From Rhodospirillaceae bacterium (GTDB taxonomy: Bacteria; Pseudomonadota; Alphaproteobacteria; SP197), in NCBI GenBank assembly GCA_018700655.1, contig JABIUG010000346.1, positions 1-7,395 on the forward strand: a DNA stretch of 7,395 bases, read 5' to 3'. Made by a program: the position numbers and the translations under genes. Positions within the stretch are counted from its first letter, which is position 1, and the number at the start of each line of letters is the position of its first letter. Below are positions 1 through 6,367 of this stretch, one piece after another. The notes below the pieces were generated by a model. The model was given only the letters and a program-made list of their open reading frames with translations. It searched no databases and had not been told where the DNA came from.

Positions 1-36
1 ATCTTCTCTGTCATCTTCTCGTTCATCGGAATCTGA
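1..36 (+). CDS. C-terminal tail of an MlaE-like ABC permease (partial)
   Basis: Frame 1 is open from the first base and ends with TGA at 34-36, giving only 11 residues, IFSVIFSFIGI. This hydrophobic tail, ending two bases before the ATPase start, is what is expected for the end of a YrbE/MlaE-family permease, which normally sits directly upstream of the MlaF ATPase. The tail alone does not identify the family; the call rests on operon context and hydrophobicity. Confidence 0.6.
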   Translation: MFSVIFSFIGI

Positions 37-38
37 TC

Positions 39-842
39 ATGGCCCAGGTTGCACGCACGGAACCCACCCTGGAAAGCCAGGTCGATCAGGACGCGGTCAT
101 TCGCTTGCGCGGCCTGGTCAACCGTTTTGGTAGCCAGACCGTTCATGACGGCCTCGACCTTGATGTTCGCAAGGGTGAGGTGCTCGGTGTAGTCGGTGGT
201 TCGGGCACCGGCAAATCGGTCCTGATGCGCACCATCATCGGATTGCGCGATCCCCAGGCCGGCACGATCGAGGTGCTTGGCCGCGACACCCGTAGTCTCA
301 ATACAGCCCAGGCCAAGGAACTGCGTTCGCACTGGGGCGTGCTGTTCCAGGACGGCGCGCTGTTCAGTTCGCTTACCGTTGCCGAAAACATCATGATTCC
401 GCTCAAGGAATACACGGATCTGTCACCTAAGCTGATGCGGGAAATCACCAAGGTAAAGGTCACCATGGTCGGCCTGCCGGTTGAAGCAGGTGACAAGTAC
501 CCGGGCCAGCTTTCAGGCGGCATGCGCAAGCGTGCCGGTCTGGCCCGCGCTTTGGCGCTGGATCCCGCCATTGTGTTTTTGGATGAGCCGACCGCCGGTC
601 TCGATCCGATCGGTGCAGCCAACTTCGATCAGCTCATTCGCAGCCTGCAGCAGAGCCTGGGTCTCACCGTCGTCATGGTGACCCACGATCTGGACTCCTT
701 GATCGCGATTTGCGACCGTATCGCCGTGCTGATCGACAAGAAGATCGTGGTCGATACAATGGCGGAGCTGCTCAAGATCGACCACCCCTGGATTCAGGAA
801 TATTTCCGCGGACCGCGTGCGCGCGCCGCCTTTGGAAACTGA
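39..842 (+). CDS. mlaF: Mla-type phospholipid ABC transporter ATP-binding protein (MlaF-like)
   Basis: A 267-residue ABC ATPase that should power lipid movement between the inner and outer membranes, working at the cytoplasmic face with an MlaE-type permease and an MlaD-type MCE protein. Visible motifs in order: Walker A GGSGTGKS (53-60), Q-loop Gln104 in VLFQDGALF, signature LSGGMRKR (158-165), Walker B IVFLDEP (178-184, catalytic Glu183), D-loop AGLD (186-189) and switch His216 in VTHDLD. The GGMRKRAGLARAL form of the signature and the FQDGALFSSLTV stretch are typical of the MlaF/Ttg2A branch. Length matches the family. It starts two bases after the permease stop and ends four bases before the MCE gene, so translation is probably coupled. 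All motifs are complete, so it should be active. The family is clear; the substrate is inferred from the family. Confidence 0.93.
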   Translation: MAQVARTEPTLESQVDQDAVIRLRGLVNRFGSQTVHDGLDLDVRKGEVLGVVGGSGTGKSVLMRTIIGLRDPQAGTIEVLGRDTRSLNTAQAKELRSHWGVLFQDGALFSSLTVAENIMIPLKEYTDLSPKLMREITKVKVTMVGLPVEAGDKYPGQLSGGMRKRAGLARALALDPAIVFLDEPTAGLDPIGAANFDQLIRSLQQSLGLTVVMVTHDLDSLIAICDRIAVLIDKKIVVDTMAELLKIDHPWIQEYFRGPRARAAFGN

Positions 843-846
843 GATC

Positions 847-1875
847 ATGGAAACACGCGCCAGCTACACTCTTGTCGGCACCTTTGTCCTCATCATGATG
901 CTCGGCCTCGCCGGTTTCGTGATCTGGCTCGCCAAATTCTCCAGCGACGTGAAATACGACGACTATCAGATGTTCGTCACTGGCTCGGTCACCGGCCTCA
1001 GCAACGACGCCACCGTGCGCTACAGTGGCATTCCGGTCGGCAATGTCACCGACATCCGCATCGCCCCCGACAACATCGACCAGGTCAGAATCACCGTCCA
1101 GATCGAGGCCACGACGCCGGTTCGGACCGATACCGTCGCCTCTGTCGAAATGCAGGGCATCACCGGTGTTGCCTATATCGAGCTGACCGGCGGCAGCCAC
1201 AGCGCCGAGCGCCTGGTTCCCGGGCCCGGTGAAAAGGTCGCAACCATCAAGACCGAGGAATCGGCTCTGGCGGCGGTCTTCGCCTCGGCACCCGATATGA
1301 TCAACTCTGCCATTGAGCTGATGAACCGTGGCTCTGCCATTTTGAGCGACAAGAACCAGGCGTCGGTTACCAACATCCTTGCCGATGCCAGCGAAATCAC
1401 GAACGAAGTTGCCGAGCACAAGGATGCCATCGGATCGATGATCGAGGATGCCCAGGAGACCCTGGCGAGCGTTCAGGGCACCACGGCCAATGTCGAAAAG
1501 ATCACCGCCGATCTCAGCACCGATGTTGTCAGCCTGATCGACGATGCCAAACTGACGCTTGAAAGCCTGCGCACCACCCTGGCTACCGCCGACCGCACGT
1601 TGACCAATGCCGAGCCCGACATCCAGGAAACGCTCGACAATCTCAAGCTGGCGGCGGCCTCGATCCGCGGCGCAGCAGACACCGCACAGCAAATCCTCCA
1701 GACCAATCAGGCGCCGATCAACGAATTTTCCGAAATCGGGCTTTTTGAGCTAACCCAACTGATCACCGATGCACGGACGCTGGTTTCGTCGCTGACTCAG
1801 ATCGCGATCCAACTCGAACGAGACCCGGCGGCATTCCTGTTCGGCGGCAACCAGGCCGGCTATCAGGCCAACTGA
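847..1875 (+). CDS. mlaD: MCE-domain substrate-binding protein of the Mla transporter (MlaD-like)
   Basis: 342 residues, starting at METRASYTLVGTF, the usual N-terminus of alphaproteobacterial MlaD proteins. A GTG 30 bases upstream is in frame but would overlap the ATPase gene and add a tail not seen in the family. One transmembrane helix (about 8-28) anchors it in the inner membrane, followed by a periplasmic MCE domain (about 38-115) with GLSNDATVRYSGIPVG and the closing GITGVAYIELTGG. Residues about 135-320 are rich in Ala, Thr, Asp and Glu and look helical or coiled coil. The end (ERDPAAFLFGGNQ, about 324-336) is a common C-terminal motif in long family members. It is nearly twice as long as the E. 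coli MlaD, so the helical part may form a longer periplasmic conduit. In MCE systems the domain assembles as a hexameric ring that passes lipids; that is family knowledge, not visible here. Confidence 0.9.
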   Translation: METRASYTLVGTFVLIMMLGLAGFVIWLAKFSSDVKYDDYQMFVTGSVTGLSNDATVRYSGIPVGNVTDIRIAPDNIDQVRITVQIEATTPVRTDTVASVEMQGITGVAYIELTGGSHSAERLVPGPGEKVATIKTEESALAAVFASAPDMINSAIELMNRGSAILSDKNQASVTNILADASEITNEVAEHKDAIGSMIEDAQETLASVQGTTANVEKITADLSTDVVSLIDDAKLTLESLRTTLATADRTLTNAEPDIQETLDNLKLAAASIRGAADTAQQILQTNQAPINEFSEIGLFELTQLITDARTLVSSLTQIAIQLERDPAAFLFGGNQAGYQAN

Positions 1876-1876
1876 C

Positions 1877-1882
1877 GAGAGG
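1877..1882 (+). promoter_or_regulatory. Ribosome binding site of the lipoprotein gene
   Basis: GAGAGG lies four bases before the ATG at 1887 and directly follows the MCE gene stop. It supports that start and independent re-initiation within the operon. Confidence 0.6.
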
Positions 1883-1886
1883 CACC

Positions 1887-2522
1887 ATGAAAAGAAGACA
1901 GTTCCTTCAGGCCTCGGCCGGAACCGCGGCAATCGGCCTTCTGGGCGGTTGCACCCAACTCATTGCCCAGGCGGAATCACCACCAGATCTGTTTCGGCTT
2001 ACACCCAAGAGCACATTCGGTGACGACCTCACGCCGGTCTCCTGGCAGCTTGTGATCGATCAGCCCTATGCCGAGGCAGCGATCAACAGCCAGCGTATCG
2101 CGCTGATGCACAGCCCGATTCAGGTTGAGTACTACGCCCGGGCCAACTGGTCCGACCGGGCGCCCGATATGGTTCAGGGCCTGATTGTCGAATCGTTCGA
2201 GAACTCGGGCATGATCCAGTCAGTCGGACGCCAGTCCGCCGGCCTCAGGAGCAACTTCATCCTGCTGCCTGAAGTCCGCGAGTTTCAGGCCGAGTACTTC
2301 GACGGCGCGCTACCGACTGCTCATGTCAGGGTCAACGTGAAGCTGATTCTGATGCCTGATCGCGCGATCATCGCCAACGAAAGCTTCGAGGCCGAAATGC
2401 CCGCTCTGGCCAACAACATGGACGCAATCGTCAAGGCTTTCGACGAAGCCCTTGGCAAGGTCCTGAAAAATCTGGTGCGCTGGACGTTGACGGTCGGCGA
2501 CGTCTACATCTCCTCGAGCTGA
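1887..2522 (+). CDS. ABC transport auxiliary lipoprotein (PqiC/DUF330-like)
   Basis: 211 residues. The N-terminus carries a lipoprotein signal: basic KRR, a short Ala/Gly/Leu hydrophobic stretch and the lipobox LGGC with Cys22 as the expected lipidated residue. The start MKRRQFLQAS also resembles a twin-arginine (Tat) signal (RRxFL), so export may be by Tat before lipidation. The mature part (FRLTPKSTF, then SWQLVIDQPYAEAAINSQRIAL, then YYARANWSDRAPDMVQGLIVESFENSG) fits the ABC-type transport auxiliary lipoprotein family, related to PqiC/YmbA, which partners with MCE transporters. It probably sits at the outer membrane and helps deliver or accept lipid from the MCE complex. It lies 11 bases after the MCE gene. 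Family call is good; partner role is inferred from position. Confidence 0.85.
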   Translation: MKRRQFLQASAGTAAIGLLGGCTQLIAQAESPPDLFRLTPKSTFGDDLTPVSWQLVIDQPYAEAAINSQRIALMHSPIQVEYYARANWSDRAPDMVQGLIVESFENSGMIQSVGRQSAGLRSNFILLPEVREFQAEYFDGALPTAHVRVNVKLILMPDRAIIANESFEAEMPALANNMDAIVKAFDEALGKVLKNLVRWTLTVGDVYISSS

Positions 2523-2533
2523 AACGCAAAAAC

Positions 2534-2539
2534 AGGGAG
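2534..2539 (+). promoter_or_regulatory. Ribosome binding site of the M81 peptidase gene
   Basis: AGGGAG lies six bases upstream of the ATG at 2546, supporting that start. The 23-base gap to the lipoprotein stop holds no visible terminator, so read-through from the Mla operon is plausible. Confidence 0.65.
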
Positions 2540-2545
2540 CGTGTC

Positions 2546-4042
2546 ATGACGCTGCGTGCCGTTGTCGCCATGATGGAACACGAGACGAACACCTTTTCGC
2601 CCGTGCCCACACCCCTTTCCCGTTTCGGCTCGCCCGATGTACCCACCGGCGCGGAAGTCTATCGCCGGTTCAAGGGGACCGGCACCGGAATCGGCGCGTT
2701 TCTCGATGTCGCCGAAGCCGAAGGCATGGATATCGTCACCCCGATCGCGGGCAACGCCGCGCCCAGTGGCCATGTCCAGAAGGCTGCCTATGATGCGATG
2801 TGTGACGCGATCTGCGATGCGATTGCAGCCGGCTGCGATGTTTGTTTCCTTGATCTCCACGGCGCCATGGTGACCGAAACGACCGAGGACGGCGAAGGTA
2901 GCCTGCTCAAGCGTATCCGCGAGATGGCACCTGATCTGCCGATCGCGATCAGCCTGGACCTGCACGCCAACATGACCAACGAGATCGTCGACAACTGCGA
3001 TGTGCTTGTCGGCTACAAGACCTATCCCCACATCGATATGTACGAAGCCGGCCAGCATTCCGGCCAGATCATGGTCCGCGCCCTAAAGGGCGAGATAAAA
3101 CCGGTCATGGCCTGGGGCCAGCGCCCGATCCTGGCCCAGACCCTGCGCATGGGCCACGACGACCACCCGATGAAACCAATGCTGGCGATGGCGCGCGAAG
3201 CCGAAGCGAACGGGCTGCTCGCGGCCAGCGTCTTCGGCGGCTTTCCGCTAGCCGACATCACCCATGCCGGGCTTTCCGTTGTCACGGTCGCCGACGGTAA
3301 CCGTGTCGATGCCGAAGAAGCTGCCGACCGCATGTTGGTCGAGGCCTGGAAGGAGAAGGCCGAGTGGATCTTCCACTCCGACCCTCTGCCCGAAACCGTG
3401 GCCCGCGCCAAGGAAATGACTGACGGACCAATCGTCCTGCTCGACCATGCCGACAACTCGGCGTCCGGCGGCACCCAGGACACCACCGAAGTGCTCAAGG
3501 AAGTGCTCGACCAGGGCCTTGAGGACGTCGCCATGTTCGGCTTCTGCGACCCTGATGTGGTCGCAGCCATGGAAGCCGCCGGCGTCGGCAGCGAGATCAC
3601 CGTTGATCTGGGCGGCAAGGTCGACATGCACGATATCGGCAAGACCGGCACACCGCTCAACGTCACCGGCAAAGTCCGCTCGCTGACCGACGGCGATTTC
3701 GTCGTCACCGTGCCGATGGGCCGTGGCATCACGATGTCGATGGGCAAATCAGGCGTGTTGGAAGTCGGCAACGTGCAGATCGTCGTGATCTCGCAGCACA
3801 CCGAACCCTATGATCTCGGTTGTTTCCGCAGCGTCGGGATCGAACCGACCAACAAACGTTATCTGATCCTGAAATCACGCATCCATTTCCGCGCCGGCTT
3901 CCAGGCGATCGCGACCGCCGAAATCCCGTGCAACGGCGTCGGCGTGACCTCAAGCGACAACAGCCTCTTCACCTTCAAACACGTGCGCCGCCCGATCTAC
4001 CCGCTGGATCCCGACTGCCCGGAGAGGCCGAACTACGGGTAA
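2546..4042 (+). CDS. M81 family zinc metallopeptidase (MlrC-like)
   Basis: 498 residues with the two-domain layout of the M81 family (DUF1485 N-terminal, MlrC C-terminal). MlrC of microcystin-degrading sphingomonads cleaves linear microcystin and small peptides; most relatives, such as this one, have unknown substrates. Motifs seen: EHETNTFSP (11-19), LDLHGAM (102-108), SLDLHANMT (136-144), YKTYPHIDMYEAG (157-169) and DHADNSASGGT (300-310). Glu11, His105, Asp138, His140 and His162 match, in order and spacing, the Glu/His/Asp/His/His active-site set proposed for MlrC. Asp138-x-His140 and His162 are the likely metal ligands. The C-terminal part ends in RRPIYPLDPD, common in the family. No signal peptide, so cytoplasmic. 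There is a Cys-rich stretch at 86-100. The gene is intact and may be co-transcribed with the Mla genes before it and the small membrane protein after it. A role in lipid transport is not implied. Confidence 0.92.
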   Translation: MTLRAVVAMMEHETNTFSPVPTPLSRFGSPDVPTGAEVYRRFKGTGTGIGAFLDVAEAEGMDIVTPIAGNAAPSGHVQKAAYDAMCDAICDAIAAGCDVCFLDLHGAMVTETTEDGEGSLLKRIREMAPDLPIAISLDLHANMTNEIVDNCDVLVGYKTYPHIDMYEAGQHSGQIMVRALKGEIKPVMAWGQRPILAQTLRMGHDDHPMKPMLAMAREAEANGLLAASVFGGFPLADITHAGLSVVTVADGNRVDAEEAADRMLVEAWKEKAEWIFHSDPLPETVARAKEMTDGPIVLLDHADNSASGGTQDTTEVLKEVLDQGLEDVAMFGFCDPDVVAAMEAAGVGSEITVDLGGKVDMHDIGKTGTPLNVTGKVRSLTDGDFVVTVPMGRGITMSMGKSGVLEVGNVQIVVISQHTEPYDLGCFRSVGIEPTNKRYLILKSRIHFRAGFQAIATAEIPCNGVGVTSSDNSLFTFKHVRRPIYPLDPDCPERPNYG

Positions 4043-4049
4043 GGCGACA

Positions 4050-4457
4050 ATGCCGGATAACAATGGTCGGAGCCCGGTCAAGGAACCAGAAGGTGAAGCA
4101 AGAAACAAACTTGCCAAGGGCATCGACCGGTTGAGCAGGCACGTCGAGGAGCAGCCAGACGAAGGGAGCTTCGGACAACCGCGTATCGGACACACGGCAG
4201 ATACTACATCGCCATACTTCAATACAATCTGGCTCCTTCTTATGGGGCCAAACATCCTGCTGGGGCTCTCAGCGGCGGCGGCAATTAGTCAGGACGAACC
4301 GATCTATTGGGTATTGCCTCCAATTGCCTTGTCCTTGTTGGCCTGTCTGCATGTACGCAGATATCAGAACGGCGACACCGCCGCGGGAGCAATGATGCTC
4401 TCTTCATTGCCTGCGATGGTTGCTGTTCTTCCCTTGCTCGACCGTTTGCTCGCCTAG
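4050..4457 (+). CDS. Small membrane protein of unknown function
   Basis: 135 residues, not recognised. The first 55 or so are hydrophilic and charged (Lys, Glu, Asp and Gln rich, predicted cytoplasmic or disordered). They are followed by about three hydrophobic segments: near 59-80 (TIWLLLMGPNILLGLSAAAA), 86-101 (YWVLPPIALSLLACLH) and 112-134 (AAGAMMLSSLPAMVAVLPLLDRL). The start is seven bases after the peptidase stop, with AAGG (4041-4044) five bases upstream, so translational coupling to the peptidase gene is likely. Its sequence is less GC-biased in places than the flanking genes. The reading frame is credible because of the clustered membrane segments and the ribosome binding site, but there is no family match I can name. 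Confidence 0.65.
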   Translation: MPDNNGRSPVKEPEGEARNKLAKGIDRLSRHVEEQPDEGSFGQPRIGHTADTTSPYFNTIWLLLMGPNILLGLSAAAAISQDEPIYWVLPPIALSLLACLHVRRYQNGDTAAGAMMLSSLPAMVAVLPLLDRLLA

Positions 4458-4495
4458 TCGAGACAGATGATCGGCAGCACCCTCGATTCGTCTGC

Positions 4496-4921
4496 TCAGG
4501 CGTCCTCCAACGGATCGTTCTGGGTTACTGCCACGAACAGCCAAAGCACAACTGCAAGATTGATCAGAGGTACCAGGCAAAGCAAAGCCCACCATCTCGA
4601 GCGCCGGATATCGACGAAGCGGCGCCCGACCCATCGGACGAGGGCAAACGCCGCCGCAAGGTCAACCAGATAAGTCACCCAATACAGATGATATTCCAAG
4701 AGGATCCTTCCAATCCCACGACCAAAGACACGTTCATACCAACGACTAAATTCGGTATCGTCTGTCGCGATATCGACTCCAGCGACCACCAATGCGGCGA
4801 CAATGATGCGCCACGCATAGGGCCGTCGAGGTAATGGCTGTGTCGCCCCCGCGAGCGAACTCACAGCAAATAACGCCGCGAAAACCGCAAGAACAGGAAT
4901 GGGCGAATTCTCAACTAACAT
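4496..4921 (-). CDS. Small membrane protein with DUF805-like C-terminus
   Basis: 141 residues. About four hydrophobic segments: 8-27 (IPVLAVFAALFAVSSLAGAT), 38-50 (RIIVAALVVAGVD), 77-97 (YHLYWVTYLVDLAAAFALVRW) and 110-131 (WWALLCLVPLINLAVVLWLFVA). The last segment, SRWWALLCLVPLINLAVVLWL, resembles the closing helix of DUF805/YhaH-type inner-membrane proteins (R-x-W-W-x-L-L-x-x-x-P-L). The N-terminal part does not clearly fit that family, so this is only a partial resemblance. The ATG at 4921 has no close ribosome binding site (a GGAG is 16 bases upstream), so the start is uncertain. It is convergent with the + strand small membrane gene, 38 bases apart. It lies 118 bases downstream of the broken monooxygenase on the same strand and could be its operon partner. 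Function unknown. Confidence 0.62.
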   Translation of the reverse strand: MLVENSPIPVLAVFAALFAVSSLAGATQPLPRRPYAWRIIVAALVVAGVDIATDDTEFSRWYERVFGRGIGRILLEYHLYWVTYLVDLAAAFALVRWVGRRFVDIRRSRWWALLCLVPLINLAVVLWLFVAVTQNDPLEDA

Positions 4922-5039
4922 CGAGACAACGATCGCACTCCAACAGGTAGGTCGCGGAAGTCACGCCTTCGGGCCCCGAACACGTTTCCTGACCCAGGTC
5001 GGTCAAACCCAAGGTGTTTCTCGCAGGCGGGGATTCGCT
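4922..5039. other. Short intergenic region between two minus-strand genes
   Basis: 118 bases between the monooxygenase stop and the start of the small membrane gene. It contains an inverted repeat TTCGGGCCCCGAA (4968-4980) but no T-tract after it, so no terminator can be called. No clear promoter or RNA gene seen. Confidence 0.4.
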
Positions 5040-6192
5040 CTAAATCTCCGGCACATGATCCACGGCAACCCGAAGGTTTCGCTGCAACAGGTCCGTGCGT
5101 GCCAGATAGGGCAGAATGCGCGAACGCAGCGAGAGAAGCTTGTGGGGCCAGCGTGTCCCGACGACGCCGTCGAGATGGGACATGGTCTGAGTCCGGTCGA
5201 CATAGGCCCGCTCTGCCGATTCCCATCGTTTGAGCGCTGCGGGAACATCCTCGGTTTGCGAAACTGCACGGGCCAGAACGGTCGCGTTGACGATCGCAAC
5301 ACCCGCCCCCTGCCCCAGATTGGGCGCCATGCCATGCGCTGAATCACCCAGGATTGCGGCACGCCCGCGCGTCCAGGACGAACAGTTCACATTGTAGAAC
5401 GGTCGCCAGTATTCTTCGGGGTTACGTGGCAGGCGCTCCAGATACTCGGTCAGCCAGGGATGCGCCCGACCCAGGCAGCCAGATTAAACGGCTGTTGCAT
5501 CCGTCCCTCGGTGTCGTCGGCCGAACAGCACAGGAAAACATAGTTATAGTCCCGACTGGCCGGAGCGATGCCGATCCGGCGCCCCCCGGTCCAGGATTCC
5601 AGGCGCTGGGAATTCACCCCGTCGCTCTCCTTTCGGGGGACCAGGTGCCGACCGCAGCCATCCCGGAGTTCGACCAGTTTCGACAACAATCCCAGTGAGT
5701 CCCGCACACGCGAATGCACCCCGTCGGCCCCGACTACGAGATCGGCCTGACAGGTCTTTCCACCCTCGAGTTCCAGGGTTCCATCAGGCCTGGCGCCGAT
5801 CGCCTTCGAATCCGTGACGATTTCGGCGCCGGCTGCAATGGCGGCCTCAGCCAGAATCCGGTGCAGTTCCGTGCGTAGTGCGACAATCAGGCGTGGTGTG
5901 CTGTCGCCTTTGCGCCGGAGATCGACGTATTTGCCCATATGATCCAGCAACAGGCGGGTTACCGGCGAAGCGACGCCCGATTCCGCACCTTGTCATAGAC
6001 GCCAAGCTCCTCGAGTGCGTTGAGCGTATTCTCGAAAAGATAGATACCGGCGCCGATCTCACGCAGATCCTTGCTGCGCTCATGAACGCGCACCTGCCAG
6101 CCCTGATGCGCAAATGCGGTGGCCGTCGCCAAACCTGCGAGGCCGACACCGGCAATCTCGGCGATCCGCGGCTTTTGACCCGGACTTTGCAT
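5040..6192 (-). pseudogene. FAD-dependent monooxygenase, broken by two frameshifts
   Basis: Joined across two frameshifts this encodes about 384 residues, the usual length of class A flavoprotein monooxygenases (salicylate hydroxylase/UbiH type), which hydroxylate aromatic or similar rings using NAD(P)H and O2. Seen in order: the FAD dinucleotide motif GVGLAGL (about 6130-6150) with the acidic HER ending beta-2; the DG motif DLVVGADGVHSRVRDSLG (from about 5743 down to 5690); and the GD motif GDSAHGMAPNLGQGAG (5301-5345). Frame 1 runs through GVYDKVRNRA and hits a stop at 5959; SPVTRLLLDHMG continues in another frame. The second break lies at a GGG run (5465-5467), where WVG should continue as AHPWLTEYLERL. 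Both are single-base losses. All motifs survive, so it is either a young pseudogene or an assembly error. The start at 6192 is preferred over upstream ATGs because the family-like sequence begins there and a coupled upstream ORF stops there. Substrate cannot be told. Confidence 0.85.
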
Positions 6193-6266
6193 CACACCCA
6201 TCCTCTTCCAACGCCCAGCCAGTGGCCACAGTCGATCACCGGATAACTCACAGCTTCTCCACCCAT
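6192..6266 (-). CDS. 24-codon upstream ORF coupled to the monooxygenase start
   Basis: Encodes a 24-residue peptide beginning MGGEAVSYPVIDCGHWLG. Its stop TGA (6194-6192) shares a base with the monooxygenase ATG (6192-6190), a TGATG overlap typical of translational coupling. It has the strongest ribosome binding site on this strand, AAAGGAGAG at 6282-6274. It may be a leader peptide that drives translation of the monooxygenase. Alternatively, SYPVIDC resembles the N-terminus of amidohydrolase-2 proteins (often YxVIDxDxH), so it could be the remnant of a truncated gene. Peptide-level evidence is lacking; the call rests on start, spacing and overlap. Confidence 0.4.
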   Translation of the reverse strand: MGGEAVSYPVIDCGHWLGVGRGWV

Positions 6267-6273
6267 TCTGGAT

Positions 6274-6282
6274 CTCTCCTTT
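6274..6282 (-). promoter_or_regulatory. Strong ribosome binding site on the minus strand
   Basis: Read on the minus strand the sequence is AAAGGAGAG, close to the full anti-Shine-Dalgarno complement. The AGGAG core sits nine bases before the ATG at 6266. It serves the 24-codon ORF rather than the monooxygenase directly. Confidence 0.6.
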
Positions 6283-6297
6283 CCGGGGCAGCCCGGA
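6282..6297. repeat. Small inverted repeat next to the FNR-like box
   Basis: TCCGGG-GCAG-CCCGGA forms a perfect six-base-pair stem with a four-base loop. On the + strand it is followed by TTTG, which is too short for a terminator, and no + strand gene ends just upstream. On the minus strand it overlaps the first two bases of the ribosome binding site region, so it could affect access to it. Confidence 0.35.
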
Positions 6298-6298
6298 T

Positions 6299-6312
6299 TT
6301 GATGCACGTCAA
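6299..6312. promoter_or_regulatory. FNR/FixK-type binding palindrome (candidate)
   Basis: TTGATGCACGTCAA matches the FNR consensus TTGAT-N4-ATCAA at nine of ten defined positions and the FixK form TTGA-N6-TCAA exactly. It lies in the divergent region, centred about 62 bases upstream of the HicA-like ATG and 40 bases upstream of the minus-strand ORF. If it activates the + strand from -41.5, the transcript would start near 6347, leaving about 20 bases of leader before the ATG. No good -10 box is visible at that point. Oxygen-responsive control of one or both genes is inferred. Confidence 0.5.
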
Positions 6313-6355
6313 CCCGGCCTGCGTTTGCATATGGCAGTTAGCTCAGATCATTTTC

Positions 6356-6360
6356 AGGAG
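6356..6360 (+). promoter_or_regulatory. Ribosome binding site of the HicA-like gene
   Basis: AGGAG, seven bases before the ATG at 6368. It decides this start over the longer in-frame reading from 6299, which would run through the FNR-like palindrome and this site. Confidence 0.75.
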
Positions 6361-6367
6361 TCACGTC

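Noticed and set aside
817..846. Longer in-frame start (GTG) for the MCE protein
   Set aside because: It would overlap the ATPase gene by 26 bases, has no ribosome binding site of its own, and the family starts at METRA at 847.
772..1692. Long minus-strand open frame opposite the MCE gene
   Set aside because: It is a shadow of GC-rich coding sequence; the protein is rich in Gly, Asp and Arg with no recognisable domain, while the + strand gene has clear motifs.
3022..3801. Long minus-strand open frame opposite the M81 peptidase
   Set aside because: Low-complexity Ser/Thr/Pro-rich shadow translation with no motif, fully inside a well-supported + strand gene.
4307..4834. + strand open frame of 175 residues overlapping both small membrane genes
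   Set aside because: Hydrophilic, no recognisable motif and no ribosome binding site; the overlapping frames have clear membrane segments.
4968..4980. Inverted repeat TTCGGGCCCCGAA as a terminator
   Set aside because: The stem leaves a very small loop and no run of T follows on either strand.
5354..5698. + strand open frames opposite the monooxygenase
   Set aside because: They are antisense to sequence that encodes conserved flavoprotein motifs; no ribosome binding site or domain seen.
6193..6330. N-terminal extension of the monooxygenase to the ATG at 6330
   Set aside because: The extra residues have no similarity to flavoprotein N-termini, and the coupled start at 6192 fits better.
6299..6334. 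Sigma-70 promoter with TTGATG and CATATG
   Set aside because: The spacer is about 23 bases, too long for a sigma-70 promoter; the first element is better explained as half of the FNR-like palindrome.
6299..6367. Upstream extension of the HicA-like protein
   Set aside because: It would place coding sequence over the FNR-like palindrome and the AGGAG site, and the added residues do not resemble the family.
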